Positions 52,022 through 61,714 are shown, numbered from the stretch's first letter. The stretch is 64,000 nt of DNA from Pseudocolwellia agarivorans (GCF_002000085.1 NZ_MUZU01000002.1:434001-498000), one strand, 5' to 3'. Numbers and translations: made by a program. Notes: a model not told the origin generated them from the letters alone.

Positions 52022-53434
52022 GTGTTAAAAAACTCATTACCAACACATATTGCAAAACGAAAAATTATATTTATTACCAGCATTATTGCTTCATTAGCCT
52101 TTATTTTATTTTCTCTTACTGCTTCAAGTCCCAGCTACGGAAGCGATTGGTACAAAGCTTATAATATGGAAAAAGTTGAAGCTTATTCAAAAACCTTCAA
52201 CTCAAACATTGTCTTTTATAAATCGCAGACTAAATGGAATACGCCCTCGTTAACCTTAATTCATGGTGTGGGTGGCTCAGCTGAAGATTTTAAAAAAATC
52301 GTTAAGCAGCTCTCGCAACATTATCAGTTATTTATTCCCGACCTGCCCGGTTATGGCCAATCGCAAAGTCCTAAAAATAACTTTTCCCCCAGCAAGTATG
52401 CTCAAGCCTTATACGAAGTACTCCCTAAATTAGTAGGTAAACGTAATATTGTTATTGGCCATTCAATGGGAGGAAATATCAGTGTTCAATTGTCGCTCAA
52501 ACACCCTGAATTAGCAGAAAAACTTATTTTAATAGATGCGGCTGGCTTTATTAATAAATTTTCTTACAGCCAATATATCGCCAATAATTACGCGCTTGAT
52601 AAAATACAATTAACAGAACACGAAGCCCCCTTACTAAAAGGCTTAATTAATACCGTTAATAAATTAATTCCTGATCCAAGCAAAGTTTTATTAAGTGACG
52701 CAGGTAGAAAATACCTATTAGAAAACAACAGTACTTATATTTCAGCTATTGCTGTACTGGACGAAAATCTAACGAAGTTAATGAGAAAACCAGCACCTCC
52801 TACCCATATTATTTGGGGCGGAAAAGATCAAGTCATGCCCGTACAAGTAACCAAGTTACTCAGCTATTTATTAAAAACACAATCTATTGAAATTTATGAA
52901 ACAGCAGGCCACTCTCCACAAAAACAATTCCCAATACAAGTGGCCAACAGTATTCATAACTTCATACAAAATGGGGCTAAAAGTACTAAAAACATCAATA
53001 AAACTACAGTTTACAATCAAAGTATCACTATAGATTGTGATAAAGGTCAAACGACTGATTTGTTAAATAACGCAACGTATTTAAACGTCACTATTAAAAA
53101 CTGCCAACATAAGAGCAGTATAGACAACTTTACTGCTAGCCAATTAGTTGTTGAAAACTCTAAAATCACTTTTACTAATTTAAGCCTAAATTACCCAGAG
53201 GGCTTTAGTTTTATATCGCTTAAATCAAGTATTAATGTGTGGGGCGGAAATTTAAAAGGCTTATCGGTAGGTTATATAGAAGAAAGCGATCTAGAACTTC
53301 ACGGAGTAGATATATATACCAAAAACACCTTAGTTATTAGTAATGTACCTACCACAATGAATGTATCGTTAACCCGCGTACATCAAAGCAACAGAAGCTT
53401 TAGTTGGCACGGAATAATTAACGTAGGGTTTTAG
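52022..53434 (+). CDS. Alpha/beta hydrolase with an additional C-terminal beta-rich domain
   Basis: A 470-residue protein with an N-terminal signal anchor (about 14-34). The alpha/beta hydrolase domain (about 60-320) has oxyanion motif 'LIHGVGGS', nucleophile Ser in 'IGHSMGGN', Asp in 'WGGKDQVMP' and His in 'TAGHSPQKQ'. Residues 325-470 form an extra domain of short strands ('LNVTIKNCQHK', 'QLVVENSKITFTNLSL', 'SDLELHGVDIY') resembling a right-handed beta-helix. Normal lipases and esterases of this group end near 310. Start is GTG at 52022 with AAGGA 11 bp before. Next to fadH, a lipid substrate is plausible. It overlaps the convergent gene's stop by 4 bp. Confidence 0.85.
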   Translation: MLKNSLPTHIAKRKIIFITSIIASLAFILFSLTASSPSYGSDWYKAYNMEKVEAYSKTFNSNIVFYKSQTKWNTPSLTLIHGVGGSAEDFKKIVKQLSQHYQLFIPDLPGYGQSQSPKNNFSPSKYAQALYEVLPKLVGKRNIVIGHSMGGNISVQLSLKHPELAEKLILIDAAGFINKFSYSQYIANNYALDKIQLTEHEAPLLKGLINTVNKLIPDPSKVLLSDAGRKYLLENNSTYISAIAVLDENLTKLMRKPAPPTHIIWGGKDQVMPVQVTKLLSYLLKTQSIEIYETAGHSPQKQFPIQVANSIHNFIQNGAKSTKNINKTTVYNQSITIDCDKGQTTDLLNNATYLNVTIKNCQHKSSIDNFTASQLVVENSKITFTNLSLNYPEGFSFISLKSSINVWGGNLKGLSVGYIEESDLELHGVDIYTKNTLVISNVPTTMNVSLTRVHQSNRSFSWHGIINVGF

Positions 53435-53910
53435 CTAACAGTGCTGTCTTTCTCGTTTTTAACCCTATTAGGTAGCACAATTCTAACGGTTTTAGTAGCA
53501 AGATGAACCTCTCGAAGAAAGTAGCTCAAACCTACGGTAAGAGTAAGCATTGACGAGATAAAAAGGGTTCCAACCACCCACTTTATTTCAAAACCTAGAA
53601 TAGCCTTTATAAAAAGTACCGCAATCACCAAACAAACCAGTAATGCTGAAAGCGTACAGGCTGTAATAGCAGAACTCGCTAAATAGCGACGACGCTCAAG
53701 ATAATGCTGCTCTACTTCATAACAGTTAAGATTAACATGCTCAGCTTTAACAAATTGATCGGCAACATATCGCCCACGATCAATAATACGCGCAAGACGC
53801 CCCGTCATAACATTCAGCATGCTGGCAATACCTGTTAATAGAAAAGCAGGAGCCAATGCGAGCTGTATTACGTGGCTTACATCGCCAAAAAAAGGTGTGG
53901 TGTCCATCAT
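53431..53910 (-). CDS. DUF2721 membrane protein
   Basis: A 159-residue protein with three predicted helices, matching DUF2721: 'IQLALAPAFLLTGIASMLNV' and 'RLARIIDRGRY' are the hallmark, with helices near 85-140. Function unknown. Its ATG overlaps the methyltransferase stop by 4 bp (ATGA), so it is the last gene of the aryl polyene operon as read here, although DUF2721 proteins are often found elsewhere. Its stop shares TTAG with the stop of the convergent hydrolase gene. Confidence 0.88.
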   Translation of the reverse strand: MMDTTPFFGDVSHVIQLALAPAFLLTGIASMLNVMTGRLARIIDRGRYVADQFVKAEHVNLNCYEVEQHYLERRRYLASSAITACTLSALLVCLVIAVLFIKAILGFEIKWVVGTLFISSMLTLTVGLSYFLREVHLATKTVRIVLPNRVKNEKDSTVS

Positions 53911-54617
53911 AACGGCTTCATCGCGATCAAATTAATTAAGGTTTCTTCACGCTCTTGTGGTGGTTTAATACCAAATAAGTTTTCGCCAATAGCTAAGTCT
54001 TCTCGGCTCCACCAAAGAAAAGGATAAGATATTTGTTCATCGTTAACGGTAAAACCAGAATCTTTAATAAGCGTTAAATATTCGTCTGCTGTTTTTTGTA
54101 CGCTCATCGGATGGCGAAACAGTAAACGGATGATCCACGAGTGAATATAACGTTTAGTGGATTCAGCAAACATGAATATTCCCCCGGGTTTTAAAATACG
54201 TAAAAACTCTTTTAAAGCTTCAGGTTGGTAAATTAAGTGGTGAAATGTTTGATGGCAAAATACCATATCCACTGAATTATCTTCCAACTTGATCATTGAG
54301 CTAGAGCAACGTACATATTCAACATTGTTTAGGTTATGTAGAGCGACTTCTTTTTTAGTTTCGTCTAGCATTTCCTGATCTATGTCCATGGCAATTAATC
54401 GCTCGGGGCTATATCTGTCGTTCAGCTTTTTCATTGAACGACCATAACCACAGCCAACATCAGCAATAACATTAAACGTACGAGGTGTATCTTTTAACAA
54501 ATGAGTAAGGTCTTCTAGCGCAACTTCTAGAACATAGTCTGTCCATGTATTACTTCTAAGAAACCATTTACCAAAAGCTGATTCAGGTACGTGAGCTTCT
54601 GCTAATACGTTTTTCAT
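53907..54617 (-). CDS. Class I SAM-dependent methyltransferase of the aryl polyene cluster
   Basis: A 236-residue methyltransferase. SAM-binding motif I is 'VIADVGCGYGRSMKKL', acidic motif II 'LIAMDID', and motif IV 'MVFCHQTFHHL', followed by 'RILKPGGIFMFAEST'. UbiE/Coq5-like in layout. Aryl polyene clusters commonly carry a methyltransferase (ApeB-type) that modifies the aryl head group, so that role is likely but not shown. It lies 18 bp after the ketosynthase gene and overlaps the DUF2721 gene. Confidence 0.85.
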   Translation of the reverse strand: MKNVLAEAHVPESAFGKWFLRSNTWTDYVLEVALEDLTHLLKDTPRTFNVIADVGCGYGRSMKKLNDRYSPERLIAMDIDQEMLDETKKEVALHNLNNVEYVRCSSSMIKLEDNSVDMVFCHQTFHHLIYQPEALKEFLRILKPGGIFMFAESTKRYIHSWIIRLLFRHPMSVQKTADEYLTLIKDSGFTVNDEQISYPFLWWSREDLAIGENLFGIKPPQEREETLINLIAMKPL

Positions 54618-54634
54618 ATATTTTCCGTTGAATG

Positions 54635-55864
54635 TTATTGTGTAAACTTTTTAAAAATAAGCGAAGTATTGATACCACCAAAAGCAAAGTTATTACTCAT
54701 TACGTATTGGGTATCTATTTCTCGTCCATCGCCTGTTATGTAGTCTAAATTCCCACATTCGGGATCAACGTTATCTAAGTTTAATGTTGGAGCAAACCAA
54801 CCATTGTTCATCATTGAAATGCACGCCCATGATTCAATAGCACCACAAGCACCTAATGTATGGCCTAAATAGCTTTTTAATGAACTAATCGGTACGTTAG
54901 ATGTTACGGCCATTTCAGTTGCGTGTGTTTCTGCTATATCGCCTCTGTCGGTTGCTGTTCCGTGTGCGTTTACATAACCAATTTCAGATGCCTGTATACC
55001 TGCGTCTTGAAGAGATTCGGTAATAGCTACCGCCATGGTTTCTTTAGTCGGTTGTGTAACATGAACGCCGTCTGAGTTGGTACCATAGCCCACCACTTCA
55101 GCGTAAATAGTTGCGCCACGGTTTACGGCATGCTCGTATTCTTCAAGAATAAGTGTACAAGCGCCTTCACCAATAACAAGGCCATCTCTGTCTTTATCGA
55201 AAGGTCTTGGGCTGTTTTTAGGATCATCATTTTTCGTTGAGGTTGCATATAATGTGTCAAACACAACGACTTGGGTAGGACAAAATTCTTCACCTCCGCC
55301 AGCAACCATCATTTCTTGTTTACCAAATTTTATAGCTTCGTAGGCATAACCGATAGCTTGAGAGCTAGAAGTACAAGCTGAGCTTGTTGTATACATACGC
55401 CCCGAAATTCCGAAGAACACCCCTACGTTAACAGCCGTAGTGTGGCTCATCATTTTGATATAACTGGTAGCGTTAATACCGTTCATATCGCCCGACTTTA
55501 TTAAGTCGCCAAAGGCAACCATAGGTTCACTTGAACCAGAAGAAGAACCGTAAGCGATACCCATACGGCCAGATTTCAGGTATTTATCGTCTAATAAATT
55601 AGCATCTATTAAGGCCTTTTCAGTTGCGCTGGTTGCCATTAATGAAATGCGCCCCATTGAGCGAATTTGTTTTCTTTTATAATGAGCCGGACGTTCAAAA
55701 TCTTCTATTGGGGCTGATAAGTGTGTATATAAACCCTTAATAGCTTTTAGCGATTCATCTATTTTTACGGCATTTTTTTTCTTACGTAAATTCGCTTCAA
55801 AGTCTTCCCAATTATGACCAAGGGACGTAATAGCCGACATTCCGGTAACAACAACACGTTTCAT
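54635..55864 (-). CDS. Beta-ketoacyl-ACP synthase II-like (ApeR-like)
   Basis: Thiolase-fold ketosynthase of 409 residues. The Cys-His-His triad is intact: Cys164 in 'TTSSACTSSSQAI', His in 'NAHGTATDRGD' and His in 'SYLGHTLGACGAIE', plus the terminal 'NNFAFGGINTSLIF'. The complete triad means it can condense and is not a chain-length factor. In the characterised aryl polyene pathway ApeR supports chain initiation/extension alongside ApeO. It is preceded by only 58 bp of non-coding DNA after the dehydratase gene, where most clusters have a FabG-like ketoreductase. Confidence 0.92.
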   Translation of the reverse strand: MKRVVVTGMSAITSLGHNWEDFEANLRKKKNAVKIDESLKAIKGLYTHLSAPIEDFERPAHYKRKQIRSMGRISLMATSATEKALIDANLLDDKYLKSGRMGIAYGSSSGSSEPMVAFGDLIKSGDMNGINATSYIKMMSHTTAVNVGVFFGISGRMYTTSSACTSSSQAIGYAYEAIKFGKQEMMVAGGGEEFCPTQVVVFDTLYATSTKNDDPKNSPRPFDKDRDGLVIGEGACTLILEEYEHAVNRGATIYAEVVGYGTNSDGVHVTQPTKETMAVAITESLQDAGIQASEIGYVNAHGTATDRGDIAETHATEMAVTSNVPISSLKSYLGHTLGACGAIESWACISMMNNGWFAPTLNLDNVDPECGNLDYITGDGREIDTQYVMSNNFAFGGINTSLIFKKFTQ

Positions 55865-55922
55865 TTAAAAATAAACCTCTTATTCATGTAATTTAACTTT
55901 ATTACATTTTTCTCTTAAATTG

Positions 55923-56378
55923 TTATAACTGTTCGGCTAAAAATTTAGCAGGATCGTTAGGCTGAAATACATTAATTCTTGCTGTTGCTAATGGCTTATC
56001 ATTTTCTGAAATACAACAATCAAACGCGCTTAAACCTGATTCATCACTATACAATTTATCTACTTTCACAATAAGTTTCATGCCTTTTGTAAAAACAGAA
56101 TAATCGCATTTGTATTTTCTTGAACTTACTAAAAAGCCAATTTCAACCGCTCTACCCTGACTAATTTCATTCGCATTAGCGTAAGCGGCAATACTTTGAG
56201 CCATATATTCTATGCCCACGTAACTTGGTACTCCTTGCAAAGCGTCGTTATACAATAAACTCGACTCTGTTATAGTGTGGCAACAAGTGCCAGACTCAGC
56301 TTCAAATGAAATAAGCTCATCAAGCAGGATCATCGGCTCTGCATGAGGCAGTACTTCTTCAATGCTAAAGTTTTTCAT
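55923..56378 (-). CDS. Hotdog-fold 3-hydroxyacyl-ACP dehydratase (ApeP-like)
   Basis: A 151-residue FabZ-like dehydratase. 'EEVLPHAEPMILLDELISFE' carries the catalytic His region and 'VPSYVGIEYMAQSIAAYANA' the catalytic Glu helix. It would dehydrate 3-hydroxyacyl-ACP to trans-2-enoyl-ACP, building the conjugated polyene. Start is taken as Met at 56378, one base after the preceding ketosynthase stop, which matches the short N terminus of the family; Met at 56399 would overlap that gene by 20 bp. A second dehydratase (ApeI type) is not in the window. Confidence 0.88.
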   Translation of the reverse strand: MKNFSIEEVLPHAEPMILLDELISFEAESGTCCHTITESSLLYNDALQGVPSYVGIEYMAQSIAAYANANEISQGRAVEIGFLVSSRKYKCDYSVFTKGMKLIVKVDKLYSDESGLSAFDCCISENDKPLATARINVFQPNDPAKFLAEQL

Positions 56379-56379
56379 A

Positions 56380-57570
56380 TTATTTTCCAATGAGAACACT
56401 CACGTTATTTCCGCCAAAGGCAAAAGAGTTAGACAAACATGCTGTAAACGCTGAGCCTTTGTTTTGCCCTACGGTAGTTAATGCGATGTTAGGTAATTCT
56501 TCATCTTTCGACTCGTCCCAGCAGTGTGGAATATACAAGGTATTTTCGGCTTGTAACATTAACCAGCATAAACCAATTTCAGTTGCACCGGCAGCACCTA
56601 AGGTATGACCTATCATGCCTTTTACTGAACTGCATGGCGTTTGAGTACCAAACACTTTATCTACCGCTATGGCTTCCATTGAGTCGTTTTTCTTGGTTGC
56701 TGTGCCGTGTAAGTTGATATAATCGACATCACTAGCATTTAAGTTAGCTTCAGCTAAAGTTTGTTGCATGGCTGAAATAGCGCCCTCACCTTCAGGATGA
56801 GGTGCTGACATGTGATGTGCATCGCTTGATTCACCGCAGCCTAATAATTTAATGTGACCTTTGTCTTTTCTAAGTACACATAATGCGGCAGCTTCTCCTA
56901 AGTTAATGCCGTTTCTGTTGGCGCTAGATGGCTGACATACCCCTGTAGAAGTCGAGTCTAAAGCAGTAAAACCATTTACGGTCATTCCACATAAAGAATC
57001 AACACCACCAACTATTGCAGCATCGATAATACCCGCATGTATTAATTCTTTTGCGGTAATAAAAGCTTTCGCGCTAGACGAACAGGCGGTAGAAATTGTA
57101 TAAGCTGGACCGTCGATACTTAACTCTTCACTAATAAATTCAGCTAAGTTAAACATTTCTTGCATGCGGTAGTCGTAGTTTTTAGAAAACTCACCGCTGG
57201 CATTTTTTTCAACAATCGCTTGTTCGCCTTCAGCTATACCTGAAGTGCTGGTGCCAACAATAACCCCTATACGATGAGTGGGCGTTGATGATTTTACGTC
57301 ATTAATTTCGTTTTCTAACGCGAATAACGCTAATTTAGCGAGTTGATTATTACGCGTATTAAAATAAGGTTTTTTGGTACTTAATGAAGGCAGTTCAGCG
57401 TTAACTTCACCCACAAATAAGCGTCCTTCGTTTAATAAACCTTCGCGTTCAACAAGACCTGTTCTGACACCTTCGAACATGTTTTTTTGGATATCTTTAT
57501 TGTTATTTCCTAAAGCATTAACTAAAGAAAATTCACTTAAAAAAATCGTTTCCGCTTTTTTATTTGTCAT
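56380..57570 (-). CDS. Beta-ketoacyl-ACP synthase (ApeO-like)
   Basis: Ketosynthase of 396 residues with Cys163 in 'ISTACSSSAKAF', His in 'NLHGTATKKND' and His in 'GMIGHTLGAAGATE'. In the type II polyketide machinery that makes aryl polyenes, the ApeO type pairs with a chain-length factor (ApeC), for which there is no gene here. The sequence between the motifs is quite divergent from FabF, as expected for this subgroup. Its start overlaps the DUF3261 gene by 11 bp, which implies translational coupling. Confidence 0.9.
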   Translation of the reverse strand: MTNKKAETIFLSEFSLVNALGNNNKDIQKNMFEGVRTGLVEREGLLNEGRLFVGEVNAELPSLSTKKPYFNTRNNQLAKLALFALENEINDVKSSTPTHRIGVIVGTSTSGIAEGEQAIVEKNASGEFSKNYDYRMQEMFNLAEFISEELSIDGPAYTISTACSSSAKAFITAKELIHAGIIDAAIVGGVDSLCGMTVNGFTALDSTSTGVCQPSSANRNGINLGEAAALCVLRKDKGHIKLLGCGESSDAHHMSAPHPEGEGAISAMQQTLAEANLNASDVDYINLHGTATKKNDSMEAIAVDKVFGTQTPCSSVKGMIGHTLGAAGATEIGLCWLMLQAENTLYIPHCWDESKDEELPNIALTTVGQNKGSAFTACLSNSFAFGGNNVSVLIGK

Positions 57571-58126
57571 TTAATTGCTCTATTACTAACTCATATTGTT
57601 CAGCTATGTTTTGTAAAACAATATGTTTTGATGTGTATGTTATTTTAACTAACACCTTGTTTTGATTTTTAATTTCTCGCACTTGTTCACTATTTTCAGT
57701 CGATTCAATAAGAGTATATCCTTTTGAAAGACCTTGCTTTATTGTATCAACAGGCCATTTTACCCATTGAATATCGCGAATAATACGCAGTACAACCTCA
57801 TCATTAAACTGTGTGCTTACCAGTTCAACTAAGCCACTATCATATTGCCATTTGGCTTGAATAATTGGTAAACCGCTATAAGTCATCGCCACCATATTTA
57901 AGCGTTGTTCATGAAATTCTATTTGTGTCAGTAACTTTTGAGTTTGTTTATTTTTAAAAACTAACGATTCTAACACGGCTGTATCCACTAAATGAGCGGG
58001 TACTGTTTGTAAAGTGTAAAAATCACCGTTAACTTGATTGTTACTAACTAAGTTTGCGCAGCCATTTAACAACATGAATACAAACATACTCAAGGCAAAC
58101 GGCTTAATTGCAAATAACAGCTTCAC
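57560..58126 (-). CDS. DUF3261 lipoprotein of the aryl polyene cluster (ApeN-like)
   Basis: A 188-residue lipoprotein: signal helix and lipobox ending in Cys23 ('FVFMLLNGC'). The remainder matches the DUF3261 layout ('MVAMTYSGLPIIQAKWQYDS', 'DIQWVKWPVDTIKQGL'). These lipoproteins are constant members of aryl polyene clusters and are thought to help place the pigment lipid in the outer membrane with the LolA-like protein and MMPL exporter. Start is GTG, sharing one base with the stop of the upstream flavoprotein gene. Confidence 0.88.
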   Translation of the reverse strand: MKLLFAIKPFALSMFVFMLLNGCANLVSNNQVNGDFYTLQTVPAHLVDTAVLESLVFKNKQTQKLLTQIEFHEQRLNMVAMTYSGLPIIQAKWQYDSGLVELVSTQFNDEVVLRIIRDIQWVKWPVDTIKQGLSKGYTLIESTENSEQVREIKNQNKVLVKITYTSKHIVLQNIAEQYELVIEQLNDK

Positions 58127-59382
58127 TAGTCTTTATTCTCGTCGTTACAAATATCAACTAAAGCGGCTAAACGTCGCTCTGTTTTAGCCACATAAGGATT
58201 CGTTTCGTCCCATGCGTAACCAGCTAATATTGAACAAATCATTCTTTTTACGTCGTTGTCATCTTCTTGGAAAAAAATCACATTTTGTAAGTGAGTATCG
58301 TACCAAGACATAACAAAATGCTTAAAAACTTCTATCCCACATTTTAACGGCTCGCTGAAATCTGCTTGCCAACAAACCGACTCGCCTTGTAATTGACGAT
58401 CAAGCGTATTAGCCGCTAAAGAAGCTGACTTCATCGCGATAGTTACGCCTGATGAAAAAATAGGATCTAAAAATTCACCTGCGTTTCCAAGTAGAGCAAA
58501 TTTATCACCGTATAAACTTGTTACATCAGATGAATAGCCTTGCAAAGCGTTTACTTTGATTGTTTTTTTATGGTTTTTAAGTAGCTTGGCAAGATAAGGT
58601 TCTTGGCTAATAAATACATCAAGCAGCTCTTCACCACTCAAATGACTATTCGCATTAAAATAATCAACATCACCAACAACACCAAAGCTACATGTACCAT
58701 CTGAAAATGGGATCAACCAAAACCAAATATCATTATTATCTGGATGCACGGTGATCAGTATTTTATTACGATCGTAATTTTCATCAGTTATGCCGTCTTG
58801 CATATGACAAAAAAGTGCTCTTCTATTCGATAACGTACTCGGTAACTCTAAAGACAACAATTTGGGTAAAACACGGCCAAAGCCACTTGCGTCTAATACA
58901 AACTTTGCTTGTATTTCGCTTTTCTGTTCGTTTTTAACAAGATTTAACGTGGCGTATTCTTTAGTAAAACTAATACCTTTAACTTCTTGTTCAAAGCGAA
59001 TGTCGGTACCTATTTCTTGCGCTCGGTCTGATAGTAACTTATCAAACAAAGCACGTTTAACTTGGTAGGTTGTACCATGCCCTTCACTAAACTTTTTATT
59101 AAAATCAAAACTAGAATGCTCACCGTTTCGATAAAAAGCTGCACCGTTTTTAAATTGAAAACCGAGTTCATCAGCATGTTCAATAAAGGTATCTAACATG
59201 TCAGCTTCTTCAAGAAAGCTCATACAATAAGGTAATAAGCTTTCGCCTATTGAAAACCTTGGGAACGTTTCTTTTTCAACAACGATAACATTCCAGCCTT
59301 TTTGAACAAGAATACTAGCAGCAACAACACCTGATGGTCCTGCGCCTATGATGACAACATCACACTTCTCAACTTCAGTCAT
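58126..59382 (-). CDS. FAD-dependent halogenase-like flavoprotein of the aryl polyene cluster
   Basis: A 418-residue flavoprotein in the tryptophan-halogenase superfamily. FAD motif 'VVIIGAGPSGVVAASIL' (numbered from Met at 59382), 'FSIGESLLPYCM', Lys78 in 'FQFKNGAAF', 'WFWLIP' (220-225) and 'GNAGEFLDPIFSSG'. W-x-W-x-I-P and a Lys near 79 are the two marks of active flavin halogenases such as PrnA (Lys79). Alternatively it is an aryl hydroxylase or reductase, as many cluster members carry only part of these motifs. Met at 59382 is chosen because it overlaps the exporter stop by 8 bp; an upstream ATG frame start adds 24 unlikely residues. Confidence 0.85.
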   Translation of the reverse strand: MTEVEKCDVVIIGAGPSGVVAASILVQKGWNVIVVEKETFPRFSIGESLLPYCMSFLEEADMLDTFIEHADELGFQFKNGAAFYRNGEHSSFDFNKKFSEGHGTTYQVKRALFDKLLSDRAQEIGTDIRFEQEVKGISFTKEYATLNLVKNEQKSEIQAKFVLDASGFGRVLPKLLSLELPSTLSNRRALFCHMQDGITDENYDRNKILITVHPDNNDIWFWLIPFSDGTCSFGVVGDVDYFNANSHLSGEELLDVFISQEPYLAKLLKNHKKTIKVNALQGYSSDVTSLYGDKFALLGNAGEFLDPIFSSGVTIAMKSASLAANTLDRQLQGESVCWQADFSEPLKCGIEVFKHFVMSWYDTHLQNVIFFQEDDNDVKRMICSILAGYAWDETNPYVAKTERRLAALVDICNDENKD

Positions 59383-61714
59383 TTTTACGTTTTTTCCTTG
59401 ATTCAAATCCGTGTACTTTAGTGATAATGGGTGAAAATAAAAAGGTAATAACAATACCTATAAAAACAGTTTGTCCGAAACTAGCAATAGCAGGTGTTGC
59501 ACTAAAACCTAACATAGCAAACACAAATATTGAACTTAATGCAGACATTAAGGTGGTTTGAGTTATAGATTGTGAAAAACCATGTTCAGCATAAAATACT
59601 GAATAATCAAGTCCTAAAGCTAAAACAACAAGCCCTGCCGCCACATTAAATAAATTGATATAACCTTGAAATAACTGACTTAACGCAATAGCAATTGTAA
59701 AAGCAAATACCGGAACTAAAACTCCAACACATGCTCGTTTCCAACCATAACGAAAGATAAATACGATAAACGCGGTTAAAAACGCAATAGCAAAAATCAT
59801 CAATAATACTTCTCTAAATACTGATAATTCTTTTTCTGTATCGGCTAACGTATCAACAAAAACGCTTTGTTTTAATTCAGCAAAGGTTGCCGATAAAACC
59901 GCTACATCGGTAATATTTGAAAAACGAATAATAGAGTAATAAGACTCTGCGTCTTTAATCAGCATAGATTGATAGGTTTTACCTAAAGGCGTTTCAAACC
60001 AGCTTTCAGGCGTTAAATATTGTGTGGCTATATCAACTTTATTGGCGTTTAAACCCAGTAATGATGAGAACTGACTAAAGTATTGATTATTGCCCGCATT
60101 AACGAGTAATTGATTGTCTTTCTTTTGGCGCTCAATAGAAGGTAACCATTGAGAAATTGCTTGATAGCTACCAATTACTTGTGTTGATTTTAATTGATTC
60201 AATAAAGGTAATAGCTGTTCTTCGTTTTCTAATAAGGTTTGAGCACTATCGCCTTTAACTAACAGATATTGATTATCAAATTTTTGTCCGAGTATTTCTT
60301 TAACTTTCACTTCGCTATTCGATAAAGCGTCTGACACACGATAAAAAGACTTAGGATTATCAACAAAGCTGATATTAAATAAGCTGGTAATACACAAGGC
60401 TGCAATAATACATACAGCAGCAATGCTCACTTTAACGTTTAGGTTGAATAGCTTTTGATGCAATCGGTTGGCTTTAGCATAAAAAACAAGAGGCTTTTGA
60501 CGGCTAAAATCAAACTTTTGATGAAGGTACGGATACACCAACAACACGGTTAATAAAGCGCCAAGTAAACCAAATACAGTAAACACAGCTATTTGTTTGA
60601 ACAGAACAATTGGCACCACCACAAGCAAGGTATAACCTAAGGTTGTGGTAATAAAACTTAATACTAGCGACATTCGAATAGTAGATAAAGGTGAACGCTG
60701 CGTTGCCTTAATCCGTTGTAATTCAGTAAAACTGTGAAAACTATAATCGACCGCAATACCAACTAAGGTAATAGCAAAGATCATGGTGAGTAAGTTAACT
60801 TCTTTAAAGAAGATATTTAACCCAATAAAACCATATAAAATGCTGATTGAAATGAGAAATAACGTACTAATAACAACAGAAAAACGTCGGTAAGAGATAA
60901 AAATTAAAAACAAGGTGGCTATAATAGAAAGCCCGCCTAGTAGTTTCATTTCACTTTCTGCACTGCGGCTTGCTTCGTCGCTATAAAAAATACCACCGGT
61001 TCTTACATAGTCAACTTCAGGTGTTAATGGTATTGCGTTTAACGACTCAACAATAGACTTGGCTTTATTAACATTTAACGCCCCTTCTTTGGTGCTAATG
61101 GTTACTAAATTATACACAAGATTGTTATGAGGCACAGTTAAATAACCGTCTGACGTTATATTGATTTTATTTTGAGGGAACGGCGAACGATTAAGAAAAT
61201 GAGCAAAAGATAAGGTAGGATCTTTTTCAATAGTTTGAGCCACCAATTGCTCACCTATTTGATTGATCAACTCAAATTCTATTTTAAATATTTTTTCGAG
61301 ATCTTGATGCGTTATTGCATCTCGAAAAGCAGGTAATAATAACTGTTGTTCAAAACCACTGTAGCTATTTATCATCATACTTTGATTGGGAATGTTTGAT
61401 AATTTCCCTGTTACGCTATCGATACCATCAATATTTCCGGCTTGATTAACAAAAGTATTAGCGGCCTCTTTAGCTATGTCTAGACTGCTATGTCCGATCA
61501 AATAAATTTGTTTTGTACTAGCGCCAGTATTAAATTGTTGCTGAATAGCTTTCCAATCATCATTCGTATTATTATCGAATAAAGCAGTTAAATTAGCATT
61601 TATACTTACGGGTTGATTAGCCGCTAAGTACAATAAAATTACGACAAAGATAATGCATTGAACACACCAAACATACAGTTTATTAATGGATGTTAAATTC
61701 ATTAATATCTTCAT
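59375..61714 (-). CDS. MMPL/RND-type lipid exporter (ApeM-like)
   Basis: Inner-membrane exporter of 779 residues with two RND repeats. Each has a first helix, a large periplasmic loop and five more helices: about 12-32 with loop 40-250, and about 430-450 with loop 460-640. 'GIAVDYSFHSFTEL' and 'ALGLDYSVFYAEHG' hold the paired Asp residues of the proton relay. It is smaller than HpnN/MmpL3 and matches the exporter of aryl polyene clusters, which moves the finished lipid or its carrier across the inner membrane. Met at 61702 is an alternative start. Confidence 0.9.
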   Translation of the reverse strand: MKILMNLTSINKLYVWCVQCIIFVVILLYLAANQPVSINANLTALFDNNTNDDWKAIQQQFNTGASTKQIYLIGHSSLDIAKEAANTFVNQAGNIDGIDSVTGKLSNIPNQSMMINSYSGFEQQLLLPAFRDAITHQDLEKIFKIEFELINQIGEQLVAQTIEKDPTLSFAHFLNRSPFPQNKINITSDGYLTVPHNNLVYNLVTISTKEGALNVNKAKSIVESLNAIPLTPEVDYVRTGGIFYSDEASRSAESEMKLLGGLSIIATLFLIFISYRRFSVVISTLFLISISILYGFIGLNIFFKEVNLLTMIFAITLVGIAVDYSFHSFTELQRIKATQRSPLSTIRMSLVLSFITTTLGYTLLVVVPIVLFKQIAVFTVFGLLGALLTVLLVYPYLHQKFDFSRQKPLVFYAKANRLHQKLFNLNVKVSIAAVCIIAALCITSLFNISFVDNPKSFYRVSDALSNSEVKVKEILGQKFDNQYLLVKGDSAQTLLENEEQLLPLLNQLKSTQVIGSYQAISQWLPSIERQKKDNQLLVNAGNNQYFSQFSSLLGLNANKVDIATQYLTPESWFETPLGKTYQSMLIKDAESYYSIIRFSNITDVAVLSATFAELKQSVFVDTLADTEKELSVFREVLLMIFAIAFLTAFIVFIFRYGWKRACVGVLVPVFAFTIAIALSQLFQGYINLFNVAAGLVVLALGLDYSVFYAEHGFSQSITQTTLMSALSSIFVFAMLGFSATPAIASFGQTVFIGIVITFLFSPIITKVHGFESRKKRKND

